NCBI RefSeq assembly: GCF_030506325.1
Contig: NZ_CP120683.1
Coordinates: 7,107,968-7,171,967 of the forward strand
DNA from: Tunicatimonas pelagia
Lineage (GTDB): Bacteria; Bacteroidota; Bacteroidia; Cytophagales; Cyclobacteriaceae
Length of the DNA: 64,000 nt
Direction of reading: 5' to 3'
The translations under genes and the position numbers were made by a program. Below are positions 17,595 through 27,197 of this stretch, one piece after another (the first letter of the stretch is position 1; each line of letters opens with the position of its first letter). A model generated the notes under the pieces. It was not told the DNA's origin. It ran no database searches and saw only the letters and a program-made list of their open reading frames with translations.

Positions 17595-18128
17595 GTGGTA
17601 AGTTTACATTTAGTCAATAGTAAATATGCAATTATAGATACGGGTGCGGCAAGTAAGAAAACTAGCAAAAGCCCGAAGGCGAAAGTTACAAGAAAACCGA
17701 TGCCGAAAGGAGGCGTAGCCAAGTTTTCGCCAACTTGGGTGGTTAAACATGGCAAAGATACGCCAAGCTACCAACTCCAACTGATCGACCGTATACGAAG
17801 CGGGGTAAAAAAACATGAGTGGAAGCAACTCATCAGTAGCATAGGTTTGACAGAAAAAGAGCTCGAACTTATTTTACCCTCATCTATTAGCAGTATGCAA
17901 AAAAAGGAGGTCTATAATAAAGAGACTTCCGAAAGGATATACGAGTTAGCAAGACTCTACGGCCTTGGCTACGAAGTTTTTGATTCTAAAGAAGATTTTA
18001 AGATTTGGTTAATGACTCTTTCGCCCGCCCTAGAAAACAAAAAACCATTTGAGTTGCTGGACAGCATTTTTGGTTTTGAGATGGTTGGGAACGAGATTAT
18101 ACGAATCCAATACAATGTGTACAGTTGA
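17595..18128 (+). CDS. Xre/MbcA/ParS-type (DUF2384) antitoxin of a RES toxin pair
   Basis: The C-terminal half has the DUF2384 toxin-binding region (NKETSERIYELARLYGLG, then F-x-W-L... NKKPFELLDS with a terminal segment), preceded by a helical Xre-like region (about 60-105). In RES/Xre systems this protein binds DNA for autoregulation and blocks the toxin's active site. The longest frame begins at GTG 17595. The first internal ATG is 17700 (142 aa). The Lys/Ser-rich N terminus is not conserved enough to decide. Its stop overlaps the toxin start by one base, showing translational coupling. Confidence 0.8.
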   Translation: MVSLHLVNSKYAIIDTGAASKKTSKSPKAKVTRKPMPKGGVAKFSPTWVVKHGKDTPSYQLQLIDRIRSGVKKHEWKQLISSIGLTEKELELILPSSISSMQKKEVYNKETSERIYELARLYGLGYEVFDSKEDFKIWLMTLSPALENKKPFELLDSIFGFEMVGNEIIRIQYNVYS

Positions 18129-18571
18129 TGTACGTATACCGAGCTGCCAACCTGAAATATAACGATAGCACCCTGTTGGGTATTGGAGCCGAAAAAGTGG
18201 GTGGCCGATGGAATAAGGTGGGAACCAGAGCGGTTTATTGCTCCGAAAATGCTTCACTGGCTTTGTTAGAGTACTACGTACATTCGGCTAATAAAGCAAC
18301 CTTGCCCAAAAGCATTCTCATTGCCAAGATTGAAATACCCGATGCATTTGAAATAGAAACGATCAAAGTCCTTCCTGAAAAGTGGAACCAATACCCCTAC
18401 TCATCTGAAACTACGGAAATATTCACCCAGCGAGCAGCCAGTAGAGACTTTTTTGCTATCAAAGTACCATCTACCATTGTAGGGGTTGAGTACAACTTTA
18501 TTCTTAATCCGCTTTACAAAGAATTTGGTAAGGTAGAAGTGGTAAATTTTACGGAGCTAGCTGCCGATTGA
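18128..18571 (+). CDS. RES-domain toxin (NAD-degrading family), 147 aa
   Basis: Starts at ATG 18128, sharing one base with the antitoxin TGA. RES family marks are visible: YRAA near the start, GGRWN (about 27-31), AVYCSENASLALLEYYVH with the conserved Glu, and a C-terminal SRDFFAIKVPS with the conserved Ser, ending in FNPL-like ILNPLYKEF. Characterised RES toxins deplete NAD+ by phosphorolysis or hydrolysis through an ADP-ribosyltransferase-like fold. All expected motifs are present, so it looks functional. Followed by a strong hairpin at 18603. Confidence 0.88.
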   Translation: MYVYRAANLKYNDSTLLGIGAEKVGGRWNKVGTRAVYCSENASLALLEYYVHSANKATLPKSILIAKIEIPDAFEIETIKVLPEKWNQYPYSSETTEIFTQRAASRDFFAIKVPSTIVGVEYNFILNPLYKEFGKVEVVNFTELAAD

Positions 18572-18602
18572 TGCAAGATTGAAAAATGTATGATAATGAC
18601 TC

Positions 18603-18649
18603 GGCTAAAAAACGTTGCCATCCCGCCGGGCGACCATGCTTTTTTAGCC
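18603..18649 (+). terminator. bidirectional terminator between RES toxin and Rpn genes
   Basis: GGCTAAAAAA (18603-18612) is perfectly complementary to TTTTTTAGCC (18640-18649), with a partly paired G/C-rich interior. Runs of A and T on the two arms give a U-tract in both directions. It lies between the two convergent genes (stops at 18571 and 18654). Confidence 0.75.
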
Positions 18650-18653
18650 TTTG

Positions 18654-19514
18654 TTACCTCTCGTTTTTTATTCTTTCTATATCCTTGCTGCTCAGTCCTG
18701 TGATACTTGCTATCATCTCAATCGAGAGTCCTGCATTAAGTGAATTTTGAACTATTTCTATGTTTCTTTTGTCTATTGCTTCTTCACGTGCCATGTCCAA
18801 TGAGTTCTGCAAGTCTCTGTAGGATTTCAAACTTTCCTCATACGCTTCCGCCTCTTCCTTGCTGAACTTGGCTATCTCGGCCACTTCAAAGAGCCGCTCA
18901 AAGATATTTTCTCGTAACTCATCGGGTACTCTGTTCAACTTATTGAGGTTACGAATTACATACATCCACTTGTCAAATCGGGACTCCAGTAATTCAACAG
19001 GCTTGTTGAACTTGGGCATCTCCAAGTAGATGAAGGTCAGCTTGTCGTAAAAGATCTTGCAAGTCTCTATGTCCGTCAGTTTTACGTCATACCTGAACTT
19101 ATCCAGCTCGTCCATTTCTGAATCAAACACAAAGTCCAGGATTGCTATGGTGTAAACCGCCTTTAACTCGAAGTTCCAGTCCGAACCTCGCTGTGCTTGT
19201 TCTCGTATCGGGAAAGTCGAGTAATAGACTGTCCTGTCCTTGAAAAACTTCTGTTTGGTCTTTTGCAGCTCCACGATGAACTTTTCGCCATCCTCGTTCT
19301 CGCAGTAGAGGTCAAAAACAGCTTTCCGGCCATCTTCACTATTTCCCAGCCTGTCACTTTTCAGGTAGGTCAGACCGATTATTTTTCCTTGTTCGTTTTT
19401 GAGTAGCTCGTTCAGAAAATCGAGTAGTAATTCCTTGTTCGGTTCCTCTCCGAAAAGTCGCTTAAAACCATAATCGGTGAACGGGTTGATGTATTTTTCT
19501 ATGAACTCGGGCAT
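18654..19514 (-). CDS. Rpn-family PD-(D/E)XK nuclease / putative transposase, 286 aa
   Basis: Start ATG 19514 (MPEFIEKYINPFTDYGFKRL) is the family's usual beginning. A TTG six codons upstream is less likely. The nuclease core is visible: FTDYGFKRLFG near the N terminus, then AVFDLYCEN with the catalytic Asp and FIVELQKT with the E-x-Q motif. The C-terminal part is helical, ending in a small HTH-like segment (LSIEMIASITGLSSKDIERI). Rpn proteins are DNA endonucleases linked to recombination and, in some cases, phage defence. They are usually mobile and multi-copy. It neighbours a toxin-antitoxin pair and an IS. Confidence 0.85.
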   Translation of the reverse strand: MPEFIEKYINPFTDYGFKRLFGEEPNKELLLDFLNELLKNEQGKIIGLTYLKSDRLGNSEDGRKAVFDLYCENEDGEKFIVELQKTKQKFFKDRTVYYSTFPIREQAQRGSDWNFELKAVYTIAILDFVFDSEMDELDKFRYDVKLTDIETCKIFYDKLTFIYLEMPKFNKPVELLESRFDKWMYVIRNLNKLNRVPDELRENIFERLFEVAEIAKFSKEEAEAYEESLKSYRDLQNSLDMAREEAIDKRNIEIVQNSLNAGLSIEMIASITGLSSKDIERIKNER

Positions 19515-19751
19515 ATCGTCTCTTTTTGGCAAAGATAATCATTTGCCCAAATCGTTGCATGATGCAACTGGTGCATTTTTAGATAAGGGGTAACAAATCA
19601 GTAACGGCAACCTGTCTCCGTTACCCACAAATAACGGGGGAATAGCGACGACTACGTTCTGCTATTTCCAATATATCAACAATCTGACAGACCACCAATA
19701 TCATTGAGTCAATCACTATACTTTCACGCTTCCTTCCCAAAATACTGGTAG

Positions 19752-20555
19752 TCAAAAATATGTCTTCACCGCAAATTCAAACTGGTCGATAAATATTCTT
19801 CTAAAAGCGGTGATATTATTTTGTTCGTAGAACACCAGCATCGCTTTTTTGTAATCAATAGAATCCACCGTTCGGAAGAATAGAGGGCAGTGCTGGTTGG
19901 CGATCAGAATGGCGTTACTGGTGATTCGAGCGGTTCGTATGTTGCCATCGGTAGTGGTACTATCTGGCTTTTTTGCTATTTCCCCTCGCCACCCGTATAG
20001 GTTTAAAGCATCTAAAAACTCACCCCGATAGGCCTTGTCAAGACAGAACAGTTCAAGCCGTTCATTCCCCTCCATTTGCCAGAGTAACTCAGCCCCAGCC
20101 TTGCTATCGTGTACATCGGCGGCAGTAATGGCCAGAGCAATAGGTAAGCCATGTTTATCCACGGCAATATGACGTTTTCGGCCATTGATAAGCTTGCTGC
20201 TGTCTACACCTTTGTCCTGGGAGACAAAAGGAACAGACTTTATACTCTGACTGTCAATAGCCGCTCTTGAAGGCTTCGGACAGTCTCCGTTTTTTCGCCG
20301 AAACGTGGCTACCAGAGCAGAAAGTACCTAATTCCAAACACCATTACGTTGCCATTGATAATAGTAGTATAGTATAACCGATAGATTAGGGTGATACTGA
20401 CTATCTATGTTTCGCCACTGCGTCCCAGTCCGGCTCACATGGAATATGGCATTGACTACCATACGTAAACATGTTTTACGTTTTCTTCCCTTATCTACGA
20501 TTGGTTGTATATATTTCCAGTCGGAATCGGTAAGGGCTGTTTGACGGTCTTGCAT
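19752..20555 (-). pseudogene. IS5-family transposase interrupted by one in-frame amber codon
   Basis: A single minus frame from ATG 20555 to 19752 encodes about 267 residues of an IS427/IS1031-like transposase. The N-terminal domain (LTDSDWKYIQPIVDKGRKRK, then FHVSRTGTQWRNI) is followed by the DDE core (AAIDSQSIKS, INGRKRHIAVDKHGLPIAL, LFCLDKAYRG). The frame is unbroken except for a TAG at 20328-20330, in a region (GVWN-stop-VLSAL) where relatives carry a sense codon. Beyond about residue 190 the usual W-x-V-E-R-T catalytic Glu segment is not recognisable, so the 3' end may also be rearranged. No convincing terminal inverted repeats were found. The element is inactive unless the stop is suppressed. 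Confidence 0.75.
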
Positions 20556-20735
20556 AATCTAGATGGTTTGGCCATCGTGGCGCGGTCAACTAAAGATTAG
20601 CCGATTCCTTCTTTTATGCAATTTTACCAGTTATTCAGTTTTTACTAACTCGAAACCTAAACATGTTCTTACATCATTCGCTCCTGGGATAAGTGTAGTA
20701 TTTTTGAAGAATTTATAATTCTTATCAACCTCCCT

Positions 20736-22196
20736 TTACTTCCAACCTCCGCCCAAGCTTCGGTATAGTTCAATATTGGCCAGAATAATCTGTCTTTTTA
20801 GATCAGCCAAATCAAGCTCACTTTGTAGAGCATCTTCCTGAGCAGTAATCACCTCCAGATAATTAGCAAAGCCACTCTGAAAAAGTAGTGAAGCATCTTG
20901 CACTCCTTTAGTAGCCACAATAATTCGGCGGAAAGCAATACTATATTCTTCTTGCAGTTTTTCAATAGTAATCAAGGCATCAGAAACCTCCCGAACTGCT
21001 ACCACTACATTATCCCTAAAATCCAGTTCGGCTAGTTCTCGTTCAGCTACGGCAATGTTGTAGTTAGCTTTTAGGCGTTTATTTTGAAAGATTGGCTGAA
21101 AAACAGCTCCGTTAAACATCGCAAATCCCGACCCCATGGGGTTTAAAAAGCTCTCGAATATAAAGGAATTTAACCCGGTGCTGGCATCCAGTACCAGAGA
21201 AGGGTAGCGCATGGCGTGGTTAATTCCTACCTGAGCGTTACTGGCAATTAACTGATATTCGGCGGCAGCAATATCCGGCCGGTTGCTGATAAGTTCTAAG
21301 GGCACTCCGGTAACGTACCGATCATCAAACGCCACATCTTCTAAATTTTGCTGAATATCTATGGGTTGAGGAAAACGACCCAATAACTGGTTCAAGCGGT
21401 TTTCCAGTAAGATGTACGAGCGTTCCAACTGGGGAATTAAAGATTCAGCCCGTAGCATCTGAGATTCTGTTTGTTGTATTGCCAGCGAGGTAGTTTCATC
21501 GGCCTGAAACTGCAATTTCACAATTTCTAGCGTGCTTCTTCCCAACTCTAAGTTTCGCTCCGCCACCGCAATCTGAGAATTAATCATTAGCATATTGTAG
21601 TAGGTAGAAGCCACCTCAGCTACAATGGCAGTCTGCACTGCCTTTTGAAACTCTTGGCTTTGCATAAAAGAGGCCTGAGCCGCTTCTTTCTGCCACCGTA
21701 GCTTGCCCCACAGATCAATTTCCCAACTGGCAAAGAGAGAAGTGGTGTAAGCTAGCCGTTCGGTGTAGAACGTTCCCGGTGGGTTTTCTCCGTGGTTACG
21801 CCTTGCCCGGTTGGAGCCAAAGTTATTAAAGTTTTCAGAGAAGTACTCTCTATTGACCCCAAAGGGAGAAAACCCCAGACTAGGATAAAAATTAGCTTTA
21901 GACTGCTGAAAAATCTGATCACCGATGCCAATTCGTTGGATCTCTCGTTGCAGATCGAAGTTATTAACCAGTGCAGAATCAATCAATGCGATTAATGTGG
22001 AATCTTCAAAATAATCCTGCCAGTTTACATCAGCCAAATGAGTCTGATTGACGGAGATAGAATCGGAATGAATACTGTTGCCGTAGTAACTTTCAATATC
22101 AATAATAGTAGGTCTGACGTAGCCCTCGCCCACTTTGCACCCAATGGCCGTTAATAAAATGAAGCCAATAGGGAGTAATTGCTTTATAAAATTCAT
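20736..22196 (-). CDS. NodT/TolC-type outer-membrane efflux lipoprotein, 486 aa
   Basis: The signal sequence ends in a lipobox (LLTAIGC, Cys at about 20). The remainder shows the duplicated outer-membrane efflux protein architecture with long helical hairpins. Family markers include SWEIDLWGKLRWQKEAA, LINRPDI-like ELISNRPDIAAAEYQL and the C-terminal LYRSLGGGW. It forms the outer-membrane duct of a tripartite RND pump. It lies 5 nt downstream of the pump gene and is the last gene of that operon. Confidence 0.9.
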   Translation of the reverse strand: MNFIKQLLPIGFILLTAIGCKVGEGYVRPTIIDIESYYGNSIHSDSISVNQTHLADVNWQDYFEDSTLIALIDSALVNNFDLQREIQRIGIGDQIFQQSKANFYPSLGFSPFGVNREYFSENFNNFGSNRARRNHGENPPGTFYTERLAYTTSLFASWEIDLWGKLRWQKEAAQASFMQSQEFQKAVQTAIVAEVASTYYNMLMINSQIAVAERNLELGRSTLEIVKLQFQADETTSLAIQQTESQMLRAESLIPQLERSYILLENRLNQLLGRFPQPIDIQQNLEDVAFDDRYVTGVPLELISNRPDIAAAEYQLIASNAQVGINHAMRYPSLVLDASTGLNSFIFESFLNPMGSGFAMFNGAVFQPIFQNKRLKANYNIAVAERELAELDFRDNVVVAVREVSDALITIEKLQEEYSIAFRRIIVATKGVQDASLLFQSGFANYLEVITAQEDALQSELDLADLKRQIILANIELYRSLGGGWK

Positions 22197-22201
22197 GCGT
22201 A

Positions 22202-25200
22202 TTAACTTGGTTGGGTAGTTTTTATGCTAAACCGCTCATCTAGTTTGAGAAATACAAAGGCTAGCACGGGTATGATAAGAATTCCGAGAAAAACCCCGGA
22301 TAACATTCCGCCAGCCGTACCAATACTAACCGACTTGTTGCCAATGGCTGAAGAACCTTCGGAAAACATGAGCGGTATTAAACCAGCAGTAAAAGCTAGA
22401 GAAGTCATCACAATGGCGCGAAGGCGTAGCGCACTGGCATTGAGTACCGCATCTAATATTTGTTCACCAGCCTGTCGTTTCTGAGCAGCAAACTCCACAA
22501 TCAGAATGGCATTTTTTGCCAGTAGGCCGATTAGCATAATGATACCTACCTGCACGTAGATATTATTATCAATTCCGGCCAGATTGATGAAGGCAAACAC
22601 CCCGATAATTCCGGTAGGTAAAGAAAGCATTACGGCCATTGGCAGCCAGAAGCTCTCGTACTGAGCCGACAAAATAAAGTACACCAGCACAATACTGATA
22701 ATAAAGACGATGATAGAATCCGAACCGGATTTTTTCTCCTCCAAGCTCATGCCCGTCCACTCAAAATTCAAGCTAGCGGGTAAGGTTTGTTCACTCAGTT
22801 CTTCAATTTTATTCATTACATCTCCGGTGCTAAAACCTTGAGCCGGAGTAATATTAATTCGGGCAGCATTGTACAGGTTATACCGAGTAATAGTTTCCGG
22901 ACCAAACGATTCTTCCAGCTTCACAATGGTGTTTAGCGGCACCATCTCATTTACATTGTTCTTCACAAAGATGGAGTTGAATGCCTCCGGGCTTTCGCGG
23001 TAGGAAATGTCAGATTGCATGAACACTCCGTACTGCCGGGTGAACCGATTAAAGTCCCCCACCCTGGTCTGCCCAAAATTAGACTGTACCGTAAACATCA
23101 TATCTTTCACGCTTACCCCCAGCGCCTTGGCTTTTTTGTAATCGATATTCAGAGAATACTGCGGAAAATTAGTATTGTAGGACGTAAAGGCATTGTCTAT
23201 TTCTGATTGCTGAATAAGCTCAGCAATAAACTCATTCACCAAATTTCCGAATTCACTTAGGTCGCCATCCGAACGGTCTTGCAACATGATCTGTACTCCG
23301 TCAAAGTCTCCAAACCCCTGCACGGTAGGCCGAGGGTACATATTAATTCCCTTTACCTCATTAATCACCATCAGTTTACTCATCAAGTGCTTAATGAGTT
23401 CGTTCATATCTTCTATTTCCCCTCGCTCATCAATATCTTTTAGCAGTACGTACCCCAAACCGGACGATGGACTTTCCGAACCACTCACAATATCGTAGCC
23501 AGAAACGGTATTTACTCCCGCCACCGCAGATTCCATCTGGAGAATAGAATCGGCCTGCACCAGCGCTTCATTGGTTCGGTGAAGAGAAGCCCCTTCGGGC
23601 ATTTTCATGGTGAATATCAAGAAGTTATCATCTTCGGTAGGAATAAACGCTTGGGGAGTGCGGTTGGCTAAGAACACTGTAACTACGACAATGCCCAGCA
23701 GAGAAACTAGGCTTATCCACCGGTACTGGATGGCCAGCCGTGCCAGATTAACGTACTTCTTCGTAAACCGATCAAAGAGCGTGTCAAACTTCTTCAATCC
23801 TCGGTTACCCAGGTCTTTAGCTTTCTGTACCCTTTCTGACTTTTGTATTTTGCCCACCACTCCACTGTCGGTACTTTCAGTTACCAGTTTGCTTTCTTGC
23901 CCTCGTTTTTTGTACAGCAACATGAACAGTACTGGCCCCAGCGTAAGTGCCACCACTGCCGAGATAACTACCGCAATGATAATGGTATAGGCGAATTCCT
24001 GATAAAAAATACCCACCGGCCCTTGCAAAAAGCCCACCGGAAGGAATACCGCGGCAATCACCATTGTGATAGAAACAATAGCACTGGTAATTTCTGATAG
24101 GGCATCAAACACCGCCTCCCGGGCACTCATACTATGGTGTTGCATCTTTTCAAAGATAGCTTCTACCACCACAATCGCATTATCTACTACAATTCCGATA
24201 GAGAGTACAATGGAAAACATACTGAGTACATTCATGGACACCCCAATCAGGGATAGAAAGAAGAACGTACCTACCAGAGAAACCGGAATGGTGATAGCAG
24301 TAATGAAGGTGGCCTTAAAATCTTGTAAGAAAATGAATACTACTAAAAACACGAGTATAAATGCCTCAATCAGCGTTTGCTTCACGTGACCCATTGACTC
24401 ATCAATCTGATCTCGCACACTGTAGGTGATCTCGTAACTGATGCCCTCTGGAAAAATCTTGGCCTGCTCTTCCAGAATCTCCCGTACGTTTTTATCGATC
24501 TCTACCGCATTGGCTCCACTTTGCTGAACCACATCAATCGTTACCGAAGGGCGGCTATCCAGACGGTTCTGACTGGTGTAGTTGGAAGCTCCAAACTCAA
24601 TACGGGCCACGTCTCGCAGATGCAATTGCAGCCCATCTTTTTCCGACTTAATAACAATGTTTTCGTATTCTTCTGGCTCAGAAAATCGCCCGGTGTGCTT
24701 CAGGGCAATCTCAAATACTTCGTCAGAATTTTCCCCAAATTTACCAGGAGCAGCCTCAAAACTCTGATCTCGGATTTGCTGGTAAACATCGCGAGGGGTA
24801 AGACCGTACAAAGCTAGTCGCTCCGGGTTTAGCCAAATTCGCATGGCATAGTCGCGAGAACGGAGAATAGCCGCTTCGGCCAAGCCGGGCACCCTCTTTA
24901 GCTCTCGCCTTACGTTCATCCGGGTGTAGGCGTTTAAGAAGGTTTCGTCGTAGGGCGAGTCTTCTTCTTCAGCGAAAATATTGATCGTCATTAAGGTACC
25001 CTTCATTCGCTTGAGTACCGTAATGCCCGATTCTACTACTTCTGGCGGAATTTGCTGCACTACCTTAGAGATACGGTTCTGAATGTCCACCGCTGCCAGG
25101 TCAGGGTCCGTGCCCGGTTCAAAATATACGGAAACTCGTCCACTACCCGAGTTGGTAGCAGTAGAACGAGCGTAGGTCATATTCTCGGTTCCGTTGATCG

Positions 25201-25402
25201 ACTCCTCAATGGGCAGCAGCACCGACTTGGCTACTGTTTCGGCATTACCGCCCGGGTAATAGACTTGCACACTCACACTTGGCGGGGCTATTTCTGGAAA
25301 TCGCTCTACGGGAAGCTGAAAAATACTGGCGGTACCGGCTAGCACCAAAACTATTGATATTACTAATGTTAATACTGGCCGATCAATTATCTTTTCTAAC
25401 AT
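22202..25402 (-). CDS. RND multidrug efflux pump, HAE1 (AcrB/MexB) type, 1066 aa
   Basis: Full-length inner-membrane pump with twelve expected helices and two large periplasmic loops. The start MLEKIIDRPVLTLVISIVLV is typical. In helix 4 the proton-relay motif reads GIVVDNAIVVVE: the first Asp of the AcrB Asp407-Asp408 pair is kept and the second is Asn. The helix-10 lysine is present (GLLAKNAILIVEFA). Uses the proton gradient to export hydrophobic compounds with the adaptor at 25894-27066 and the duct at 20736-22196. A 491-nt gap separates it from the adaptor gene. An intragenic segment around 23800-23900 encodes a linker (about 510-540) that is polar and poorly conserved. Confidence 0.92.
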   Translation of the reverse strand: MLEKIIDRPVLTLVISIVLVLAGTASIFQLPVERFPEIAPPSVSVQVYYPGGNAETVAKSVLLPIEESINGTENMTYARSTATNSGSGRVSVYFEPGTDPDLAAVDIQNRISKVVQQIPPEVVESGITVLKRMKGTLMTINIFAEEEDSPYDETFLNAYTRMNVRRELKRVPGLAEAAILRSRDYAMRIWLNPERLALYGLTPRDVYQQIRDQSFEAAPGKFGENSDEVFEIALKHTGRFSEPEEYENIVIKSEKDGLQLHLRDVARIEFGASNYTSQNRLDSRPSVTIDVVQQSGANAVEIDKNVREILEEQAKIFPEGISYEITYSVRDQIDESMGHVKQTLIEAFILVFLVVFIFLQDFKATFITAITIPVSLVGTFFFLSLIGVSMNVLSMFSIVLSIGIVVDNAIVVVEAIFEKMQHHSMSAREAVFDALSEITSAIVSITMVIAAVFLPVGFLQGPVGIFYQEFAYTIIIAVVISAVVALTLGPVLFMLLYKKRGQESKLVTESTDSGVVGKIQKSERVQKAKDLGNRGLKKFDTLFDRFTKKYVNLARLAIQYRWISLVSLLGIVVVTVFLANRTPQAFIPTEDDNFLIFTMKMPEGASLHRTNEALVQADSILQMESAVAGVNTVSGYDIVSGSESPSSGLGYVLLKDIDERGEIEDMNELIKHLMSKLMVINEVKGINMYPRPTVQGFGDFDGVQIMLQDRSDGDLSEFGNLVNEFIAELIQQSEIDNAFTSYNTNFPQYSLNIDYKKAKALGVSVKDMMFTVQSNFGQTRVGDFNRFTRQYGVFMQSDISYRESPEAFNSIFVKNNVNEMVPLNTIVKLEESFGPETITRYNLYNAARINITPAQGFSTGDVMNKIEELSEQTLPASLNFEWTGMSLEEKKSGSDSIIVFIISIVLVYFILSAQYESFWLPMAVMLSLPTGIIGVFAFINLAGIDNNIYVQVGIIMLIGLLAKNAILIVEFAAQKRQAGEQILDAVLNASALRLRAIVMTSLAFTAGLIPLMFSEGSSAIGNKSVSIGTAGGMLSGVFLGILIIPVLAFVFLKLDERFSIKTTQPS

Positions 25403-25893
25403 AGTATTCTATAACTTATTCACAATATCAAATATTTACTGTTGTCCTTTCCAACCCAAACCTACGGTATGTTTACTATCAGGCAATTGATTTTCTGCTA
25501 CCCAGCACCTACTCAGTTTAGAATAGATCGTTGGGTGAGAGCCAACCAGGTGGTTGCGCCACGAAAGCTGAGATGAAAAATGGACGGGTAAAGAGGAAGA
25601 GAAATTAGTAAAAGCCAGCAAAAGAAAAACGACTAACTTATTGGCATTTTCGCCCTCAAACCAAAGCATAGCGAGAAATTGCTCTACTCTCCATTCAAAG
25701 CGGGTAGCCAGGATAGTAGGAATCATTTTAGTTGAACTATAGCGGCAACAATAAGCATCAATGGGCAAGTAAGCTCCTTCACTAAAATAGCAATTGGATA
25801 CCACTAAGTTAGAAAACTTCTAGACAGCTTTGCTACTATCCAGAAGTCTTTATCTTTTACTACTATTTCTAAGACAAACTACGAAGTTACCAA
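25403..25893 (-). other. 491-nt gap inside the RND operon; no supported gene
   Basis: A 122-codon minus frame (GTG at 25804 to 25436) is present but is rich in Cys/Trp/Ser/His, has no ATG at its start and resembles nothing I know, so I do not call it. The gap is unusually long between adaptor and pump genes. It may hold a decayed gene or an internal promoter for the pump. Confidence 0.4.
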
Positions 25894-27066
25894 CTACTGC
25901 ATTGTGGTGGTAGAGTTATCCACTACCAGCTGACCGGGGCGCATTGGATTTACCTTCACTCCGTTCGCCAGTTTATTAATGCCCGAAACCACAATTCTGT
26001 CATTAGGATTAAGCACTTCATCGCTTACAATATACTGTTTCCCCGTTCTTCCTTCAATCTTTATCTCTCTTCTCACTACTGTACTATCTTCTTCCTGAAA
26101 CTGAAAAACAAACCGCTTATCTTGAATAGAAGCCGTGGCACCCTGAGGCACTAAAATAGCGTTAGGGTATATCTGTTCCATGATAATCTTACCGGTGCTT
26201 CCGGATCGTAGCAGCGTATCAGGATTGTCAAATTTAGCCCGTAGATTGATTGAGCCGGTCGACTTATCAATCTGGCCGGAGTTCGCATCAATAACCCCTC
26301 GCTTAACGTATTCCGAACCGTCAGATAGAACCAACTTCACTTGGCTATTCATCTTTTTGGAAGTAGAATCTCCTTTCATCCTCTCGTAATACAGATAGTC
26401 AGCCTCACTCATTGAGAAGTAAACGTAGACATCCTCTACGTTAGACAGTACGGTTAAAGGATCTCCATCAGTTTTCTTTACTAGGTTTCCAATAGATTTA
26501 GGAATTCTCCCAATAAAGCCACTTACGGGAGCTTTAATAGTCGTGAATGCCAAATTAATCCGCATGTTAGCTGCTACTGCTTGGGCACGATCCAGAGAGG
26601 ATTGAGCTACCTCGTAATCGGCTAAAGCTGTTTCCATTCTTACCTTAGAAATAACTTCATTATCGATCAGTGGCTTAATACGATCAATCTCGGTCTTGGC
26701 TTTTCGAAGCTTAGCACGTTCTACTTTAACGTTGGCCATCGCATTTTTAAGATCCTCCTGGTAGGGCTGACTATTAATCTTGAACAGTGGCTGTCCCTTC
26801 TTAACAAAAACCCCTTCATCAACATAGATTTCCTCCAGTATTCCATCTACCTGAGGGCGAATGGCTACATTTTCTACTCCTTCAATAGAACCTAAGTACT
26901 GAAATGATTTTGCGGCTCGTTCTTCCTGAAGCGTCATTACCGGTAAGGGTAATCCTTCATCTTTAGGTTCAGCTTTCTTGCAGCTGAACATTAAGGAAAA
27001 AAGTATGACGGCAATAGCCGATCGGTAAAACTCTCTTACGTTTACTGGGTAGTATTGATATTTCAT
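25894..27066 (-). CDS. RND periplasmic adaptor (membrane fusion) lipoprotein, about 390 aa
   Basis: Start ATG 27066 (or the adjacent 27069) gives a basic N terminus and lipobox LMFSC. Longer frames add 33 or more residues ahead of a normal signal peptide and are not preferred. Domain order is that of AcrA/MexA proteins: N-terminal beta/lipoyl half (VDGILEEIYVDEGVFVKKGQ), helical hairpin (about 85-165), second lipoyl half (TIKAPVSGFIGRIPKSIGN), beta-barrel and membrane-proximal domain. Connects the pump to the outer-membrane duct. First gene of the efflux operon, with operator-like repeats upstream. Confidence 0.9.
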   Translation of the reverse strand: MKYQYYPVNVREFYRSAIAVILFSLMFSCKKAEPKDEGLPLPVMTLQEERAAKSFQYLGSIEGVENVAIRPQVDGILEEIYVDEGVFVKKGQPLFKINSQPYQEDLKNAMANVKVERAKLRKAKTEIDRIKPLIDNEVISKVRMETALADYEVAQSSLDRAQAVAANMRINLAFTTIKAPVSGFIGRIPKSIGNLVKKTDGDPLTVLSNVEDVYVYFSMSEADYLYYERMKGDSTSKKMNSQVKLVLSDGSEYVKRGVIDANSGQIDKSTGSINLRAKFDNPDTLLRSGSTGKIIMEQIYPNAILVPQGATASIQDKRFVFQFQEEDSTVVRREIKIEGRTGKQYIVSDEVLNPNDRIVVSGINKLANGVKVNPMRPGQLVVDNSTTTMQ

Positions 27067-27197
27067 CATTAACTTCAATAGTTTCTCGGGGTTCCGCATA
27101 TCAATAACTGTACTTTTATTCGTAATGATAAGCTGTTTTGGCTCTAATTGCCTAAATTTCAGCAACATATGCTACTCAATTTTTTGTACACTTCAGG

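Noticed and set aside
25436..25804. 122-codon minus frame between RND adaptor and pump genes
   Set aside because: Starts with GTG, is unusually rich in Trp/Cys/His/Ser and shows no recognisable fold; more likely chance.
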